DNA of 21,391 nucleotides from Gordonibacter sp036659115 (GTDB lineage Bacteria > Actinomycetota > Coriobacteriia > Coriobacteriales > Eggerthellaceae). Where the stretch lies: NCBI RefSeq assembly GCF_036659115.1, contig NZ_JAVXDF010000044.1. One strand, given 5' to 3'. The translations under genes and the position numbers were made by a program. This document shows, one piece after another, positions 6,871 through 14,176 of the stretch. Below the pieces are notes generated by a model. The model made no database searches, was not told where the DNA came from, and saw nothing but the letters and a program-made list of their open reading frames with translations. Position 1 is the first letter of the stretch. Every line of letters starts with the position of its first letter.

Positions 6871-8004
6871 CTACAGCAACGCGCCGCGCAAGATAACGTG
6901 TTTGACGTTCAGATCCTGATCGAGGATCACGGCATCGGCAAGATAGCCGGGGGCAAGGCTGCCCGCCTCGTCTGCGATGCCGATAGCGCGGGCAGGGTTT
7001 TCGGTTGCAGCTTTCACGGCACTTGCGAGCGGGATGCCCGCCTCGGCCACGGCCCATTTCAGGCAGGAGGCCAAGTCGGTTACCGAACCGGCAAGAGCCC
7101 CGTTGGCAAGCGTGGCGGTGTTGCCGCGCACTGTAACGTTCTGGCCCCCCAAATCATAATCGCCGTCTTCCAGACCGGCGGCGCGCATGGTGTCGCTGAC
7201 CAGGATGATGCGGTCGTCGCCGAACAGGGTAAAAGCCATTCTCACCATAGCCGGGTGGATATGCACGCCATCGGCGATGAGCTCGGCAGTAACCTCGTCA
7301 TGCTCGAAGGCAGCGGCAATGGGGCCCGGTTCGCGATGGTGCAGGCCGGGCATGGCATTATAGAGGTGGGTAAGCTGGCGTGCACCACGGGCAAAAGCCT
7401 CGGCCGCGCAGTCGTAGCCAGCCGTGGTGTGCGCGAGCGAGATACGCACCTCTCCCGCCATCTGATCAATGAAATCCAGAGCGCCTTGCGATTCGGGGGC
7501 AAGGTCAACCAGCTTCACCAGGCCGCGGGCCGCTTCTTGCAAACGGCGCATCATGTCCACGTCGGGCACCTGCACGTACGCGGGGTTCTGCGCACCTATC
7601 TTGCCAGACGAAATGAACGGGCCCTCCATATTGATGCCAACAAGGCGGGCTTCGTCGGCAGCAGGCCTATGCGCTGCTGCAACGGACACGATGCGCGCAA
7701 GCGTATCCTCGGGATAGGTCATAGTAGCAGGGCAGATGGAGGTGATACCGCGCCGCGCCTCATGGCGGGCGATAGCCGTGAGGGCTTCGTCCGTGCCATC
7801 GCAAAGATCGGCGCCGCAACAGCCGTGGAAGTGCACGTCGATCAAACCGGGAATCACCGAGCAACCTGCCGCATCGACCGTTTCGACAGCGCCTTCGCCA
7901 GTCGAGACCCCGGCAGGCGCCTCGACGAACCTTCCCTGGTCGACGACGAGGTCGTGAACAGCAAAACCGTCGCCGTCGAATACATTCCCACCGATGATGC
8001 GCAT
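6871..8004 (-). CDS. nagA: N-acetylglucosamine-6-phosphate deacetylase
   Basis: Amidohydrolase of 377 residues that removes acetate from GlcNAc-6-P to give glucosamine-6-phosphate. The metal and catalytic residues are visible: His58 and His60 in Asp-Val-His-Phe-His, Glu127 in Asn-Met-Glu-Gly-Pro-Phe, His192, His213 in Thr-His-Leu-Tyr-Asn-Ala-Met and the general base Asp271 in Ser-Asp-Thr-Met. The length fits the family. The start at 8004 is set by AAGGAAGGAG (8011-8020) at 6-nt spacing; an in-frame ATG further upstream would lie beyond the terminator hairpin. It shares the strand with nagB but is separated from it by that terminator, so the pair is probably not a simple operon. It takes the product of the convergent nan operon. 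Confidence 0.95.
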   Translation of the reverse strand: MRIIGGNVFDGDGFAVHDLVVDQGRFVEAPAGVSTGEGAVETVDAAGCSVIPGLIDVHFHGCCGADLCDGTDEALTAIARHEARRGITSICPATMTYPEDTLARIVSVAAAHRPAADEARLVGINMEGPFISSGKIGAQNPAYVQVPDVDMMRRLQEAARGLVKLVDLAPESQGALDFIDQMAGEVRISLAHTTAGYDCAAEAFARGARQLTHLYNAMPGLHHREPGPIAAAFEHDEVTAELIADGVHIHPAMVRMAFTLFGDDRIILVSDTMRAAGLEDGDYDLGGQNVTVRGNTATLANGALAGSVTDLASCLKWAVAEAGIPLASAVKAATENPARAIGIADEAGSLAPGYLADAVILDQDLNVKHVILRGALL

Positions 8005-8050
8005 GGGGCGCTCCTTCCTTTTGCGCTCATTCTCCCACCCCGAGCGAAAT

Positions 8051-8091
8051 AAGAACAGGGCCTCCACGAAGCTTGCAGAGGCCCTGTTCTT
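8051..8091 (-). terminator. Terminator after nagB, possibly active in both directions
   Basis: A perfect 14-bp stem (8051-8064 with 8078-8091) encloses a 13-nt loop. On the - strand, the nagB direction, the stem ends in TTCTT and runs into ATTTCG. On the + strand it ends in TTCTTTATAG. It lies 153 nt past the nagB stop and only 46 nt before the nagA ATG. Confidence 0.8.
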
Positions 8092-8095
8092 TATA
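8090..8095 (-). promoter_or_regulatory. Possible -10 box overlapping the terminator (nagA)
   Basis: TATAAA reads on the - strand across the outer end of the terminator stem. A transcript starting about 7 nt downstream would begin inside the first arm and lack most of that arm. The sequence 16-18 nt upstream has no good -35 box, so this is weak. The rest of the 239-nt gap 8005-8243 holds the terminator and the nagA ribosome site, and I see nothing else convincing in it. Confidence 0.25.
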
Positions 8096-8243
8096 GAGCG
8101 GTTTGAGCGTGCTCATCGTGCGTGAGGGCGAAGCAGGGAAAACCAACCTCAACGCAAAGTTCCACGACAGCCGCTGTTCTTACTCCGCGCCCGACAGCCG
8201 AGATGCCCGTCGAGCACCGCTTCTGCGCACTCGAAGAGCGACT

Positions 8244-8981
8244 CTAAGCCTTGTCGCGGCAGAGCTCGCCAGCAGCAGGATCCACGATAACCGTGACGTT
8301 CTGGTGGAACTGCAGGATAGAGGCAGGAACCTGCGGGGTCACCGGGCCGAAGAACGCCTTCTTCACGATCTCGGCCTTGTGCGCGCCCTCAACCACCATC
8401 AGCACGGAGCGTGCAGCCATGATAGTACCGATGCCCATGGTGTACGCCTGGCGCGGCACGTCGTCGATACATTCGAACAGGCGGCTATTGGCCTCGATGG
8501 TGCTCTGCGTAAGGTCGACGCAATGCGTGGCAGCCGGGAACGTGTCCTCCGGCTCGTTGAAACCGATGTGCCCGTTCGGGCCCAGACCCAGCAGCTGCAT
8601 ATCCACCCCGCCCGCGGCGGCGATAGCTTCCTCGTAGGCCGCGCACACGGCGTGCGCATCGGGGTTCGCACCCTCGGGCACATGCGTGCGAGCCTGATCG
8701 ATGTCCACGTGGTCGAACAGATGCTTCTTCATGAAGTAGCGGTAGCTCTGGTCGTGCTCGGGAGCAAGCCCGCGGTACTCGTCGAGGTTGAACGTGGTCA
8801 CGCCAGCAAAGCTCACCTTGCCTTCGGCGCAGTCTTCCACGAGCTCGGCATACAGGCCGATGGGCGTCGTGCCCGTTGCCAGGCCCAGTACGCAGTCCGG
8901 GTCGGCTTGCAGGCATGCGGCGATATGGTCGGCCGCGCGGCGGCTCATGTCCTCGGTGCTCTCGGCGATGATGAACTCCAT
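8244..8981 (-). CDS. nagB: Glucosamine-6-phosphate deaminase
   Basis: Converts glucosamine-6-phosphate to fructose-6-phosphate and ammonia, the last step before glycolysis. At 245 residues it matches the short, non-allosteric Gram-positive form rather than the 266-residue E. coli enzyme. Visible motifs are the phosphate-binding Gly-x-Ala-Thr-Gly-Thr-Thr-Pro (33-40), Asp67-Glu68 in Asn-Leu-Asp-Glu-Tyr, and Asn136-Gly-His138 followed by Glu143 in Phe-Asn-Glu-Pro. The residue after that Pro is Glu, where Gly is common. AGAGGG lies just before the ATG. It starts 95 nt after the stop of the membrane-protein gene on the same strand. I found no strong promoter in that gap, so its transcription start is unresolved. 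Confidence 0.95.
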   Translation of the reverse strand: MEFIIAESTEDMSRRAADHIAACLQADPDCVLGLATGTTPIGLYAELVEDCAEGKVSFAGVTTFNLDEYRGLAPEHDQSYRYFMKKHLFDHVDIDQARTHVPEGANPDAHAVCAAYEEAIAAAGGVDMQLLGLGPNGHIGFNEPEDTFPAATHCVDLTQSTIEANSRLFECIDDVPRQAYTMGIGTIMAARSVLMVVEGAHKAEIVKKAFFGPVTPQVPASILQFHQNVTVIVDPAAGELCRDKA

Positions 8982-9076
8982 AGACCCTCTTTTCTCTTGG
9001 AATGCACGGTGCTGCGAGTGCTACGATACCGCGAAAAAGCGCGCTCATTATTTCGTGCGGGTAAAATCAAGAAAAC

Positions 9077-11254
9077 TTACGTCCAGAACTGCACCGTCTC
9101 CATAATATTCTGATAGGCCCACGGGTACACGTCGGAGAACCATCCCGTCTCGGGAACAAAGCACAGCAGCACGCTGTACAGCACCGAAAGGGTCACCAGC
9201 ACGAGCAACACCCGCATCAGCAGGTTCGCCGCCGTGGAGTGCGGGTCCAGGTTCTCATTCACAATGAACACGAGCAGCACCACCGCCGCCAAGAACATGA
9301 AGCTGAAATCGGCATAGTAACGCTGCAGGATGCCGGCCATCTCCGCGTCCATAATAGCCAGCAGCACGCCCGAGACCAGCAGCACGACGATAACGCCCAT
9401 GATGGTGCGCGTGGAGCGCTGGGCCATGCGCATCCCCAAGATACGCTTGGCGAACGGTAGCACCCACAGTACCGGCAGGCACGCCAGGATGCCCCCGAAC
9501 GTAACCTCCTTGATGGTCTGCCCCATGTAGGTGGTATCGAAGAGCGCAGGCTGGATATAAGGGAACACGCCCGATACGCTCGGTGGTTGCAGGAAGTACG
9601 AGAACAATGCCGGAGCCAAACGGCCGATGTTCCATCCGCGTTTCGTCATGTCGTTCACCGTAAGGTTGTAGTTCGCCCCGAAGTCGGTCAGCGCACCGAA
9701 CCGTGCGTAGTTGTATCCCATAAGGCCCGCAGCGACCACCGCATAAGGGGCCACCAAGCACGCAAACTCACGGGCACCGCGCGGCGTAAACAGCCGCTTC
9801 TTCGTGATGTACGTACGCCAGAACAGCGGAAACGCCACCAGGGATAGCACGATCAATTGCGGGCGGCAGCCCACCACCAGCGCCATGCAGAGCGAGCCCA
9901 GCAGGTACCACTTCTCGGGCCGCTCCGTGGCGCGCCCGCGCATCCAGAAATACAGGCCCCATACGGAAAACGCCAGCCCCAGCATGATGGGCAGCGAATA
10001 GAACGTCGGAAACTTCAGCAGATACAGGATGCCACAGCAGACCACCAGCGGTATCTGCAGCAGCAAGTACAGCCCTAGGCTCACCCGTTTGAAATGGTAA
10101 CGCGCAAAACGATCGAGCAGTGCCGAGCAGCCCAGCACGAACGCCACGCACGCTATGAGCACACCGATAGCGGTGGGGAAACTCGCCCCCGTGAGCAAAT
10201 AGAACGGCAGGTAGAACAGCAAGACCGGCACCACGCCGAAATAGACGTAGTAATGGCCGTCGTGGTAGGCAACGTCGAACAGGTAGGGCTCCCCCGTCGC
10301 CTTCTGAGCCTCATCACGCGCACCCTTATCGTAAGGATCCGGCATGTCCTTCAACCACTGCGGAGGTTCTTCCCCAAGGTAGAGCCTGCCGTCAGCCATG
10401 GCCTTCGCCAACTCGGCGTACTGCTGGGCGTTATCGCCCCCCACCTCGAAGGTGTTCGCCAGGCCCTGCCCGTTCCATGACCCGCTGTTGTAGTCCTTGG
10501 CAGCCACACCCACCAGGTTCGACCCCATGAACAAAAACGTTGCCATCAGCCATACCTCGATGATCACGGTGGCGATGATGACCGCTTTCGACTTCCGAGG
10601 CTCGGCGACGATGCCGATACGGTAGATGGCGGAGCGCGGCCGGAACGCGAATGCCAGCAGCAGGATGCCCGCCGTCACCACGAAACGCGTCGTGTTGAAG
10701 TCGAAGGGGTGCCGCGCATTGATAGCAATGTCGGAAAGCTTGATGGGATAGCTCACGTCGTCGCCGGCGACCTCGATCCTCAGATTGCTCACGAGGCCGG
10801 TCGTGTTCAGATTGATGTACTCGCTTTGGTCCGACAGCGTGGACACGTTCACGTTGGGTACGCCTACCGTATACTCGGTGGAGTCGAAATAGGTACGGTG
10901 GGCATCATCGGTGAACTGGATCTTCACCGTCAGTTCCTGCGCCGGCTGACGGTAGTCGAAGTTCAGCCAGATATTGTGTACCGCGGCATTGACATTCGAG
11001 AACTCGAGCGTATGGTTCACCGCCGTAAGCTTGTACTGCTCGTCAGCCGTCTCTTGCAGGTTCAGCTTGCTGTTCAGGTTCACGGTGTTGTAGCCCGCCG
11101 AGGTGAAGTAGTTGATGTTGAATAGGAATACCTCGAGCAAAAGAGCCACGGCCAAAAGGCTGAGTATCCATTTCGCCAGATGCTTGACCGCAGGACGATG
11201 CCCGCGCATGAAGCGCTGGTAGACATAGGATATGTTCTGGCGAACGGTAGGCAT
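9077..11254 (-). CDS. Polytopic membrane protein, GT-C glycosyltransferase-like
   Basis: A 725-residue membrane protein that I cannot name. Residues 28-45 form a first membrane helix. About 46-188 are polar, rich in Asn, Thr and Val, and look like a secreted beta-rich domain. Helices follow at about 189-205 and 223-245, then an outer loop to about 335, then roughly eight to ten more helices to the C-terminus. The loop carries Gly-Gly-Asp (272-274) followed by a stretch resembling Tyr-x-Glu-x-Ala-x-Ala-x-x-x-Gly-x-x-Tyr-Leu. The next helix opens with His-Tyr-Tyr-Val-Tyr-Phe-Gly. Both features recall lipid-phosphate-sugar-dependent GT-C transferases, which act outside the membrane, with D274 a candidate catalytic acid. 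It may glycosylate an envelope polymer or protein. No partner enzyme is next to it. The start has no Shine-Dalgarno. Confidence 0.8.
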   Translation of the reverse strand: MPTVRQNISYVYQRFMRGHRPAVKHLAKWILSLLAVALLLEVFLFNINYFTSAGYNTVNLNSKLNLQETADEQYKLTAVNHTLEFSNVNAAVHNIWLNFDYRQPAQELTVKIQFTDDAHRTYFDSTEYTVGVPNVNVSTLSDQSEYINLNTTGLVSNLRIEVAGDDVSYPIKLSDIAINARHPFDFNTTRFVVTAGILLLAFAFRPRSAIYRIGIVAEPRKSKAVIIATVIIEVWLMATFLFMGSNLVGVAAKDYNSGSWNGQGLANTFEVGGDNAQQYAELAKAMADGRLYLGEEPPQWLKDMPDPYDKGARDEAQKATGEPYLFDVAYHDGHYYVYFGVVPVLLFYLPFYLLTGASFPTAIGVLIACVAFVLGCSALLDRFARYHFKRVSLGLYLLLQIPLVVCCGILYLLKFPTFYSLPIMLGLAFSVWGLYFWMRGRATERPEKWYLLGSLCMALVVGCRPQLIVLSLVAFPLFWRTYITKKRLFTPRGAREFACLVAPYAVVAAGLMGYNYARFGALTDFGANYNLTVNDMTKRGWNIGRLAPALFSYFLQPPSVSGVFPYIQPALFDTTYMGQTIKEVTFGGILACLPVLWVLPFAKRILGMRMAQRSTRTIMGVIVVLLVSGVLLAIMDAEMAGILQRYYADFSFMFLAAVVLLVFIVNENLDPHSTAANLLMRVLLVLVTLSVLYSVLLCFVPETGWFSDVYPWAYQNIMETVQFWT

Positions 11255-11265
11255 ACTGATAACGA

Positions 11266-11271
11266 ATTATA
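11266..11271 (-). promoter_or_regulatory. Consensus -10 box of the membrane-protein gene
   Basis: TATAAT on the - strand ends 11 nt before the ATG at 11254. A start about 7 nt downstream would leave a leader of only some 4 nt, so the message would be almost leaderless. No purine-rich ribosome site precedes the ATG, which agrees. There is no good -35 box at 17 nt. Confidence 0.5.
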
Positions 11272-11303
11272 CGGCATGCCCCCCGACTGTGCAGCCAGAA
11301 AAG

Positions 11304-11336
11304 AAGAACGGACGAACAAGGCGTCCATCCGTTCTT
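11304..11336 (-). terminator. Terminator downstream of adk
   Basis: A 9-bp stem (11304-11312 with 11328-11336) with a 15-nt loop that can pair further inside. On the - strand it is followed by CTTTTCTGG. It lies 21 nt after the adk stop and before the promoter of the membrane-protein gene. Confidence 0.7.
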
Positions 11337-11357
11337 GAAACTTTCAGTCCTTGCGAC

Positions 11358-11984
11358 CTACAACTCGAGAGCCTTCTTCACGTCGGCGTAGACCTCATTC
11401 GGATCGCGGTCGCCATCAATGGACACCAACAGGTCGCATCCGCGGTAATAGTCGATCAGCGGCGACGTGGACCGCTCGTATACGTCAAGGCGGTTGCGCA
11501 CGGTCGCCTCGTTGTCGTCGTCGCGCTGGTACATCTCACCTCCGCACTTCGGGCAGGTCTCATCGGCAGCAGAGCCGATGTAGTTGCAATCGCGGCACAT
11601 GCGGCGCGAGGTCAGGCGCTTGACAATGACCTCCGGATCCACGTCGACCAGCAACGCCGCATCGAGCGGACGACCCACCTTCGAGAGTTCGGCATCAAGC
11701 GCAACCGCTTGAGCAGACGTGCGCGGGAAGCCGTCCAAGATAAAGCCTTTTTCCGTATCGGGTTCCTGCAAGCGCTCCGTCACCAGGCCGATGATAACAT
11801 CGTCGGGTACGAGGTCGCCGGCATCCATGTAGGACTTGGCCTTCTTGCCAAGCGGCGTACCAGCCTTGACGGCCGCACGCAGCATGTCGCCCGTCGAGAT
11901 GTGCGGCGTGCCGAACTCCTCGACCAGCTTGGCCGCCTGCGTGCCTTTACCGGCACCCGGCGCCCCCAACAACACGATGTTCAT
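11358..11984 (-). CDS. adk: Adenylate kinase with zinc-type lid
   Basis: Catalyses ATP + AMP to 2 ADP; cytoplasmic, 208 residues. The P-loop Gly-Ala-Pro-Gly-Ala-Gly-Lys-Gly-Thr spans 7-15. The lid carries two Cys-x-x-Cys pairs (C130/C133 and C144/C147) that should bind structural zinc, as in many Gram-positive enzymes. Asp-Gly-Phe-Pro-Arg (84-88) marks the AMP site. The start at 11984 is supported by GGAAGGA just upstream and by the family N-terminus; a longer reading to 12239 would cross the secY terminator. It follows secY, as is common in bacteria, but is separated from it by a terminator and has its own predicted promoter. The genes that usually come next (map, infA) are absent. Confidence 0.97.
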   Translation of the reverse strand: MNIVLLGAPGAGKGTQAAKLVEEFGTPHISTGDMLRAAVKAGTPLGKKAKSYMDAGDLVPDDVIIGLVTERLQEPDTEKGFILDGFPRTSAQAVALDAELSKVGRPLDAALLVDVDPEVIVKRLTSRRMCRDCNYIGSAADETCPKCGGEMYQRDDDNEATVRNRLDVYERSTSPLIDYYRGCDLLVSIDGDRDPNEVYADVKKALEL

Positions 11985-12021
11985 GATGAGTTTTCCTTCC
12001 GACGTGCAATCAATGCCCTGT

Positions 12022-12030
12022 ATTGTAGCA
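12022..12030 (-). promoter_or_regulatory. Extended -10 promoter of adk
   Basis: TGCTACAAT on the - strand matches an extended -10 element, 37 nt before the adk ATG. No -35 box is recognisable at the right distance. Transcription would start near 12015. The remainder of the 280-nt gap 11985-12264 holds the secY terminator, and I see no other signal. Confidence 0.5.
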
Positions 12031-12180
12031 AACGCAGCGCGCATCGGGAGATATTTCAAAGAAACGCCGCGCCGACCCCTCCCTCTCTCTCCCCATCGAT
12101 CTCCGACCATGCACGGCGCCGCGCCGATCCGCACCGCGCCCCACGGCGAACTGAACCGCGCCGCCACAACGCCAGCCTGC

Positions 12181-12219
12181 CAAAACAACAGGAGGGCCCC
12201 GAAACCGGAACCCTCCTGT
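12181..12219 (-). terminator. Terminator closing the ribosomal protein-secY operon
   Basis: A 9-bp perfect stem (12188-12196 with 12211-12219) with a 14-nt loop. On the - strand it is followed by TGTTTTG. It lies 45 nt after the secY stop. Confidence 0.8.
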
Positions 12220-12264
12220 AAGCAATATTCTTCTGACACACGACCAGTGCGCTTTACGCCGACT

Positions 12265-13545
12265 CTACTTAAAGAAACCGTCGTAGTTATGCATCTTCAA
12301 CTGACTTTCCACCTTGCTCATGGTATCGAGGGCCACGCCGATCATGATAAGGATCGAAGTGCCGCCGAGTGCCTGGATAAGCGTATTGCCGGTAAAGAAG
12401 AAGATGATGGATGGAACAACCGCAATGGCAGCGATGAAGATGCCGCCCGGCAAGGTCACGCGATGCAGCACGTTCTTGATGTACGTCACCGTCGCCGAAC
12501 CAGGTCGCACACCGGGGATGAAGCCGCCTTGCTTACGCAGGTTGTCGGCCGTCTCATCCGGGTTGAACACCATCGACGTGTAGAAGTACGCAAAGAACAC
12601 AATCAGCAACACCGTGAGTATCCAGTTGATCCAGCCCGCCGACATCGCGTTGGCCACATTTGTGAGCCAGTCGATGTTGAACAGAGCCGCGATCTGCGCC
12701 GGGAAATAGATCAGGCAGCTGGCAAAGATGATGGGTATAACGCCTGCAGCATTCACCTTCAAGGGGATGTACGTAGACTGCCCGCCCATCATCTTGCGCC
12801 CCTGCACGCGCTTGGCGTAGTTCACCGGAATGCGGCGCTGCGCACGCTCCACAAAGATGATCGCCGGGATGCATGCCAGCACGACCAGAACGATCAGCGC
12901 CGTGACAGCGATGCCCATGCCCATATCAGCCTGCAGGTTCACCGACGAGAAGATAGCGCTCGGCACACGCGACACGATGCTCACGAAGATGATAAGCGAC
13001 ATGCCGTTGCCGATACCGCGCTGCGTGATCAACTCGCCCATCCACATGATGAACGCCGTACCGGCCACCAGCGTGAACACGACGATGATGTCGGTCATGA
13101 TCTCGGGAACAACAGAGCTGAACACGACGCCGTACGCCGGAGACTTGAACAGGAACAGGTAACCCACCGCATTGATCAGGCCCAAGCCCAACGTCAGGTA
13201 ACGCGTAACCTGCGTAATCTTCTTACGGCCCGTATCGCCTTCCTTCGCCCAGCGACCCACCGCAGGAATAACGCCCTGCATGAGCTGCATGATGATAGAA
13301 GCCGTGATATAGGGCATGATGCCCAACGAGAACACGGAGAAGTGCGAGAGAGCACCACCCGTGAACAAGTCGAGCATAGTCATGGATACACCGGCGTCCG
13401 TAAACGAGTCAGCGAACGCCTTAAAAGGAATGCCGGGCACCGGAATATACGCGCCAAGGCGGTACAGCGCAAGGATAGCCAGCGTGAAGAATATCTTCTT
13501 GCGCAGCTCCGGTACCTTGAATGCGTCAATGAGAGAGCTTAGCAA
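12265..13545 (-). CDS. secY: Preprotein translocase channel SecY
   Basis: Central channel of the Sec translocon, 426 residues with about ten membrane helices, working with SecE and SecG to export proteins and insert membrane proteins. The N-terminal region Lys-Val-Pro-Glu-Leu-Arg-Lys-Lys, the first helix with Tyr-Arg-Leu-Gly-x-x-Ile-Pro-Val-Pro-Gly and the later Gln-Arg-Gly-Ile-Gly-Asn-Gly segment are typical. The only start that includes the conserved N-terminus is a TTG at 13545; no ATG lies nearby in frame. This TTG overlaps the last codons and stop of rplO by 7 nt, and GGAGG lies about 14 nt upstream, so translation is probably coupled to L15. It is the last gene before the operon terminator, the standard spc position. 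Confidence 0.96.
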   Translation of the reverse strand: MLSSLIDAFKVPELRKKIFFTLAILALYRLGAYIPVPGIPFKAFADSFTDAGVSMTMLDLFTGGALSHFSVFSLGIMPYITASIIMQLMQGVIPAVGRWAKEGDTGRKKITQVTRYLTLGLGLINAVGYLFLFKSPAYGVVFSSVVPEIMTDIIVVFTLVAGTAFIMWMGELITQRGIGNGMSLIIFVSIVSRVPSAIFSSVNLQADMGMGIAVTALIVLVVLACIPAIIFVERAQRRIPVNYAKRVQGRKMMGGQSTYIPLKVNAAGVIPIIFASCLIYFPAQIAALFNIDWLTNVANAMSAGWINWILTVLLIVFFAYFYTSMVFNPDETADNLRKQGGFIPGVRPGSATVTYIKNVLHRVTLPGGIFIAAIAVVPSIIFFFTGNTLIQALGGTSILIMIGVALDTMSKVESQLKMHNYDGFFK

Positions 13546-13988
13546 GGCTCTTCGACCTTTCCTCCGGCTGCTTCGATTTTCGCCTGAGCCGAAGCAGACA
13601 CCTTATCGACTTTGATCGTGAGGGCCTTGGTGATCTCGCCGTCGCCAAGCACCTTTACCAACGCGTCGGCATGCTTGATGATGCCCTTGGCCTTCAGGCT
13701 CTCGCCATCAACCACCTCGCCAGCTTCGAATTTCTCGTCCAGACGGCTCACGTTCACCGGCAGATACTCGACATGGTTGATGTTCTTGAAGCCGGGCAGC
13801 TTAGGCAGACGACGGGCAAGCGGGGTCTGGCCACCTTCGAAACCGGCGCCCTTGGTACCGCCAGCGCGAGACCCTTGTCCGTTCATACCGCGACCGGAAG
13901 TCTTGCCGGTACCAGAACCGTTGCCACGACCAACGCGCTTACGGGCCTTGGTGGAACCTTCAGCCGGTTTGAGATCCTTCAACTCCAT
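13539..13988 (-). CDS. rplO: 50S ribosomal protein L15
   Basis: Large-subunit protein of 149 residues, assembled late and contacting 23S rRNA through its extended N-terminal arm. The N-terminus Met-Glu-Leu-Lys-Asp-Leu-Lys-Pro-Ala-x-Gly-Ser followed by an Arg/Gly-rich stretch (about 17-45) is diagnostic. The ATG at 13988 is chosen for AAGGAG 7 nt upstream and the family start; an in-frame longer reading to 14021 would run into a hairpin. It is preceded by an unusually long, hairpin-rich 188-nt spacer after rpmD, which may give it separate control. Its stop overlaps the TTG start of secY, and its C-terminus ends Glu-Glu-Pro-Cys. Confidence 0.97.
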   Translation of the reverse strand: MELKDLKPAEGSTKARKRVGRGNGSGTGKTSGRGMNGQGSRAGGTKGAGFEGGQTPLARRLPKLPGFKNINHVEYLPVNVSRLDEKFEAGEVVDGESLKAKGIIKHADALVKVLGDGEITKALTIKVDKVSASAQAKIEAAGGKVEEPC

Positions 13989-14060
13989 GATATGACTCCT
14001 TCTAAGTCGCATGCGGGTCATCCAGACCCGTGCTGGCAGCTCGCCGCCAGCTAACTTCCT

Positions 14061-14089
14061 AAAAGCGTCTTCGCCCTGTGCGAAAACGC
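14061..14089 (-). terminator. Terminator-like hairpin inside the rpmD-rplO spacer
   Basis: A 10-bp stem (14065-14074 with 14080-14089, one G-U) with a 5-nt loop is followed on the - strand by TTTTAGG. The U-run is short and the downstream genes rplO and secY are essential, so partial termination or attenuation is more likely than full termination. Confidence 0.45.
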
Positions 14090-14128
14090 CCTCACGCCGC
14101 TCAAGGCGGCGATGATTACCGATCGACT

Positions 14129-14137
14129 ATGATAGCA
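14129..14137 (-). promoter_or_regulatory. Possible internal extended -10 promoter for rplO-secY
   Basis: TGCTATCAT on the - strand fits an extended -10 element, but no -35 box is visible, and part of it lies in the arm of the UUCG hairpin. If used, it would give rplO a leader of about 130 nt holding the other four hairpins. Confidence 0.3.
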
Positions 14138-14176
14138 TGCGCCACCCGAAGGCGGCGCATGCATCTTAGACGAATA

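Larger units (their letters stand above)
13989..14176 (-). other. Structured spacer between rpmD and rplO with five hairpins
   Basis: In transcription order: 14135-14162 (12-bp stem with one G-U, UUCG loop); 14095-14111 (6 bp, 5-nt loop); 14065-14089 (10 bp with one G-U, 5-nt loop, followed by TTTT at 14061-14064, terminator-like); 14032-14051 (8 bp with one G-U, 4-nt loop); and 14014-14030 (6 bp, 5-nt loop). A TGCTATCAT extended -10 sequence lies directly after the first hairpin. The rplO ribosome site follows the last one. No credible small gene is present. Neighbouring genes of this operon are mostly 0-50 nt apart, so the spacer stands out. Confidence 0.7.

Noticed and set aside
8982..9076. 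Promoter for nagB with TTGATT and TAATGA
   Set aside because: The two boxes are only 14 nt apart, and no other pair has acceptable spacing.
8103..9113. 336-codon open frame on the + strand
   Set aside because: It is antisense to nagB, which has every catalytic motif; its translation shows no recognisable protein.
11985..12239. N-terminal extension of adk
   Set aside because: It would start beyond the secY terminator and has no adenylate kinase similarity. ATG 11984 has its own ribosome site.
11836..13542. 568-codon + strand open frame
   Set aside because: It runs antisense to adk and secY. The His/Arg/Asp-rich translation is typical of a shadow frame in G+C-rich DNA.
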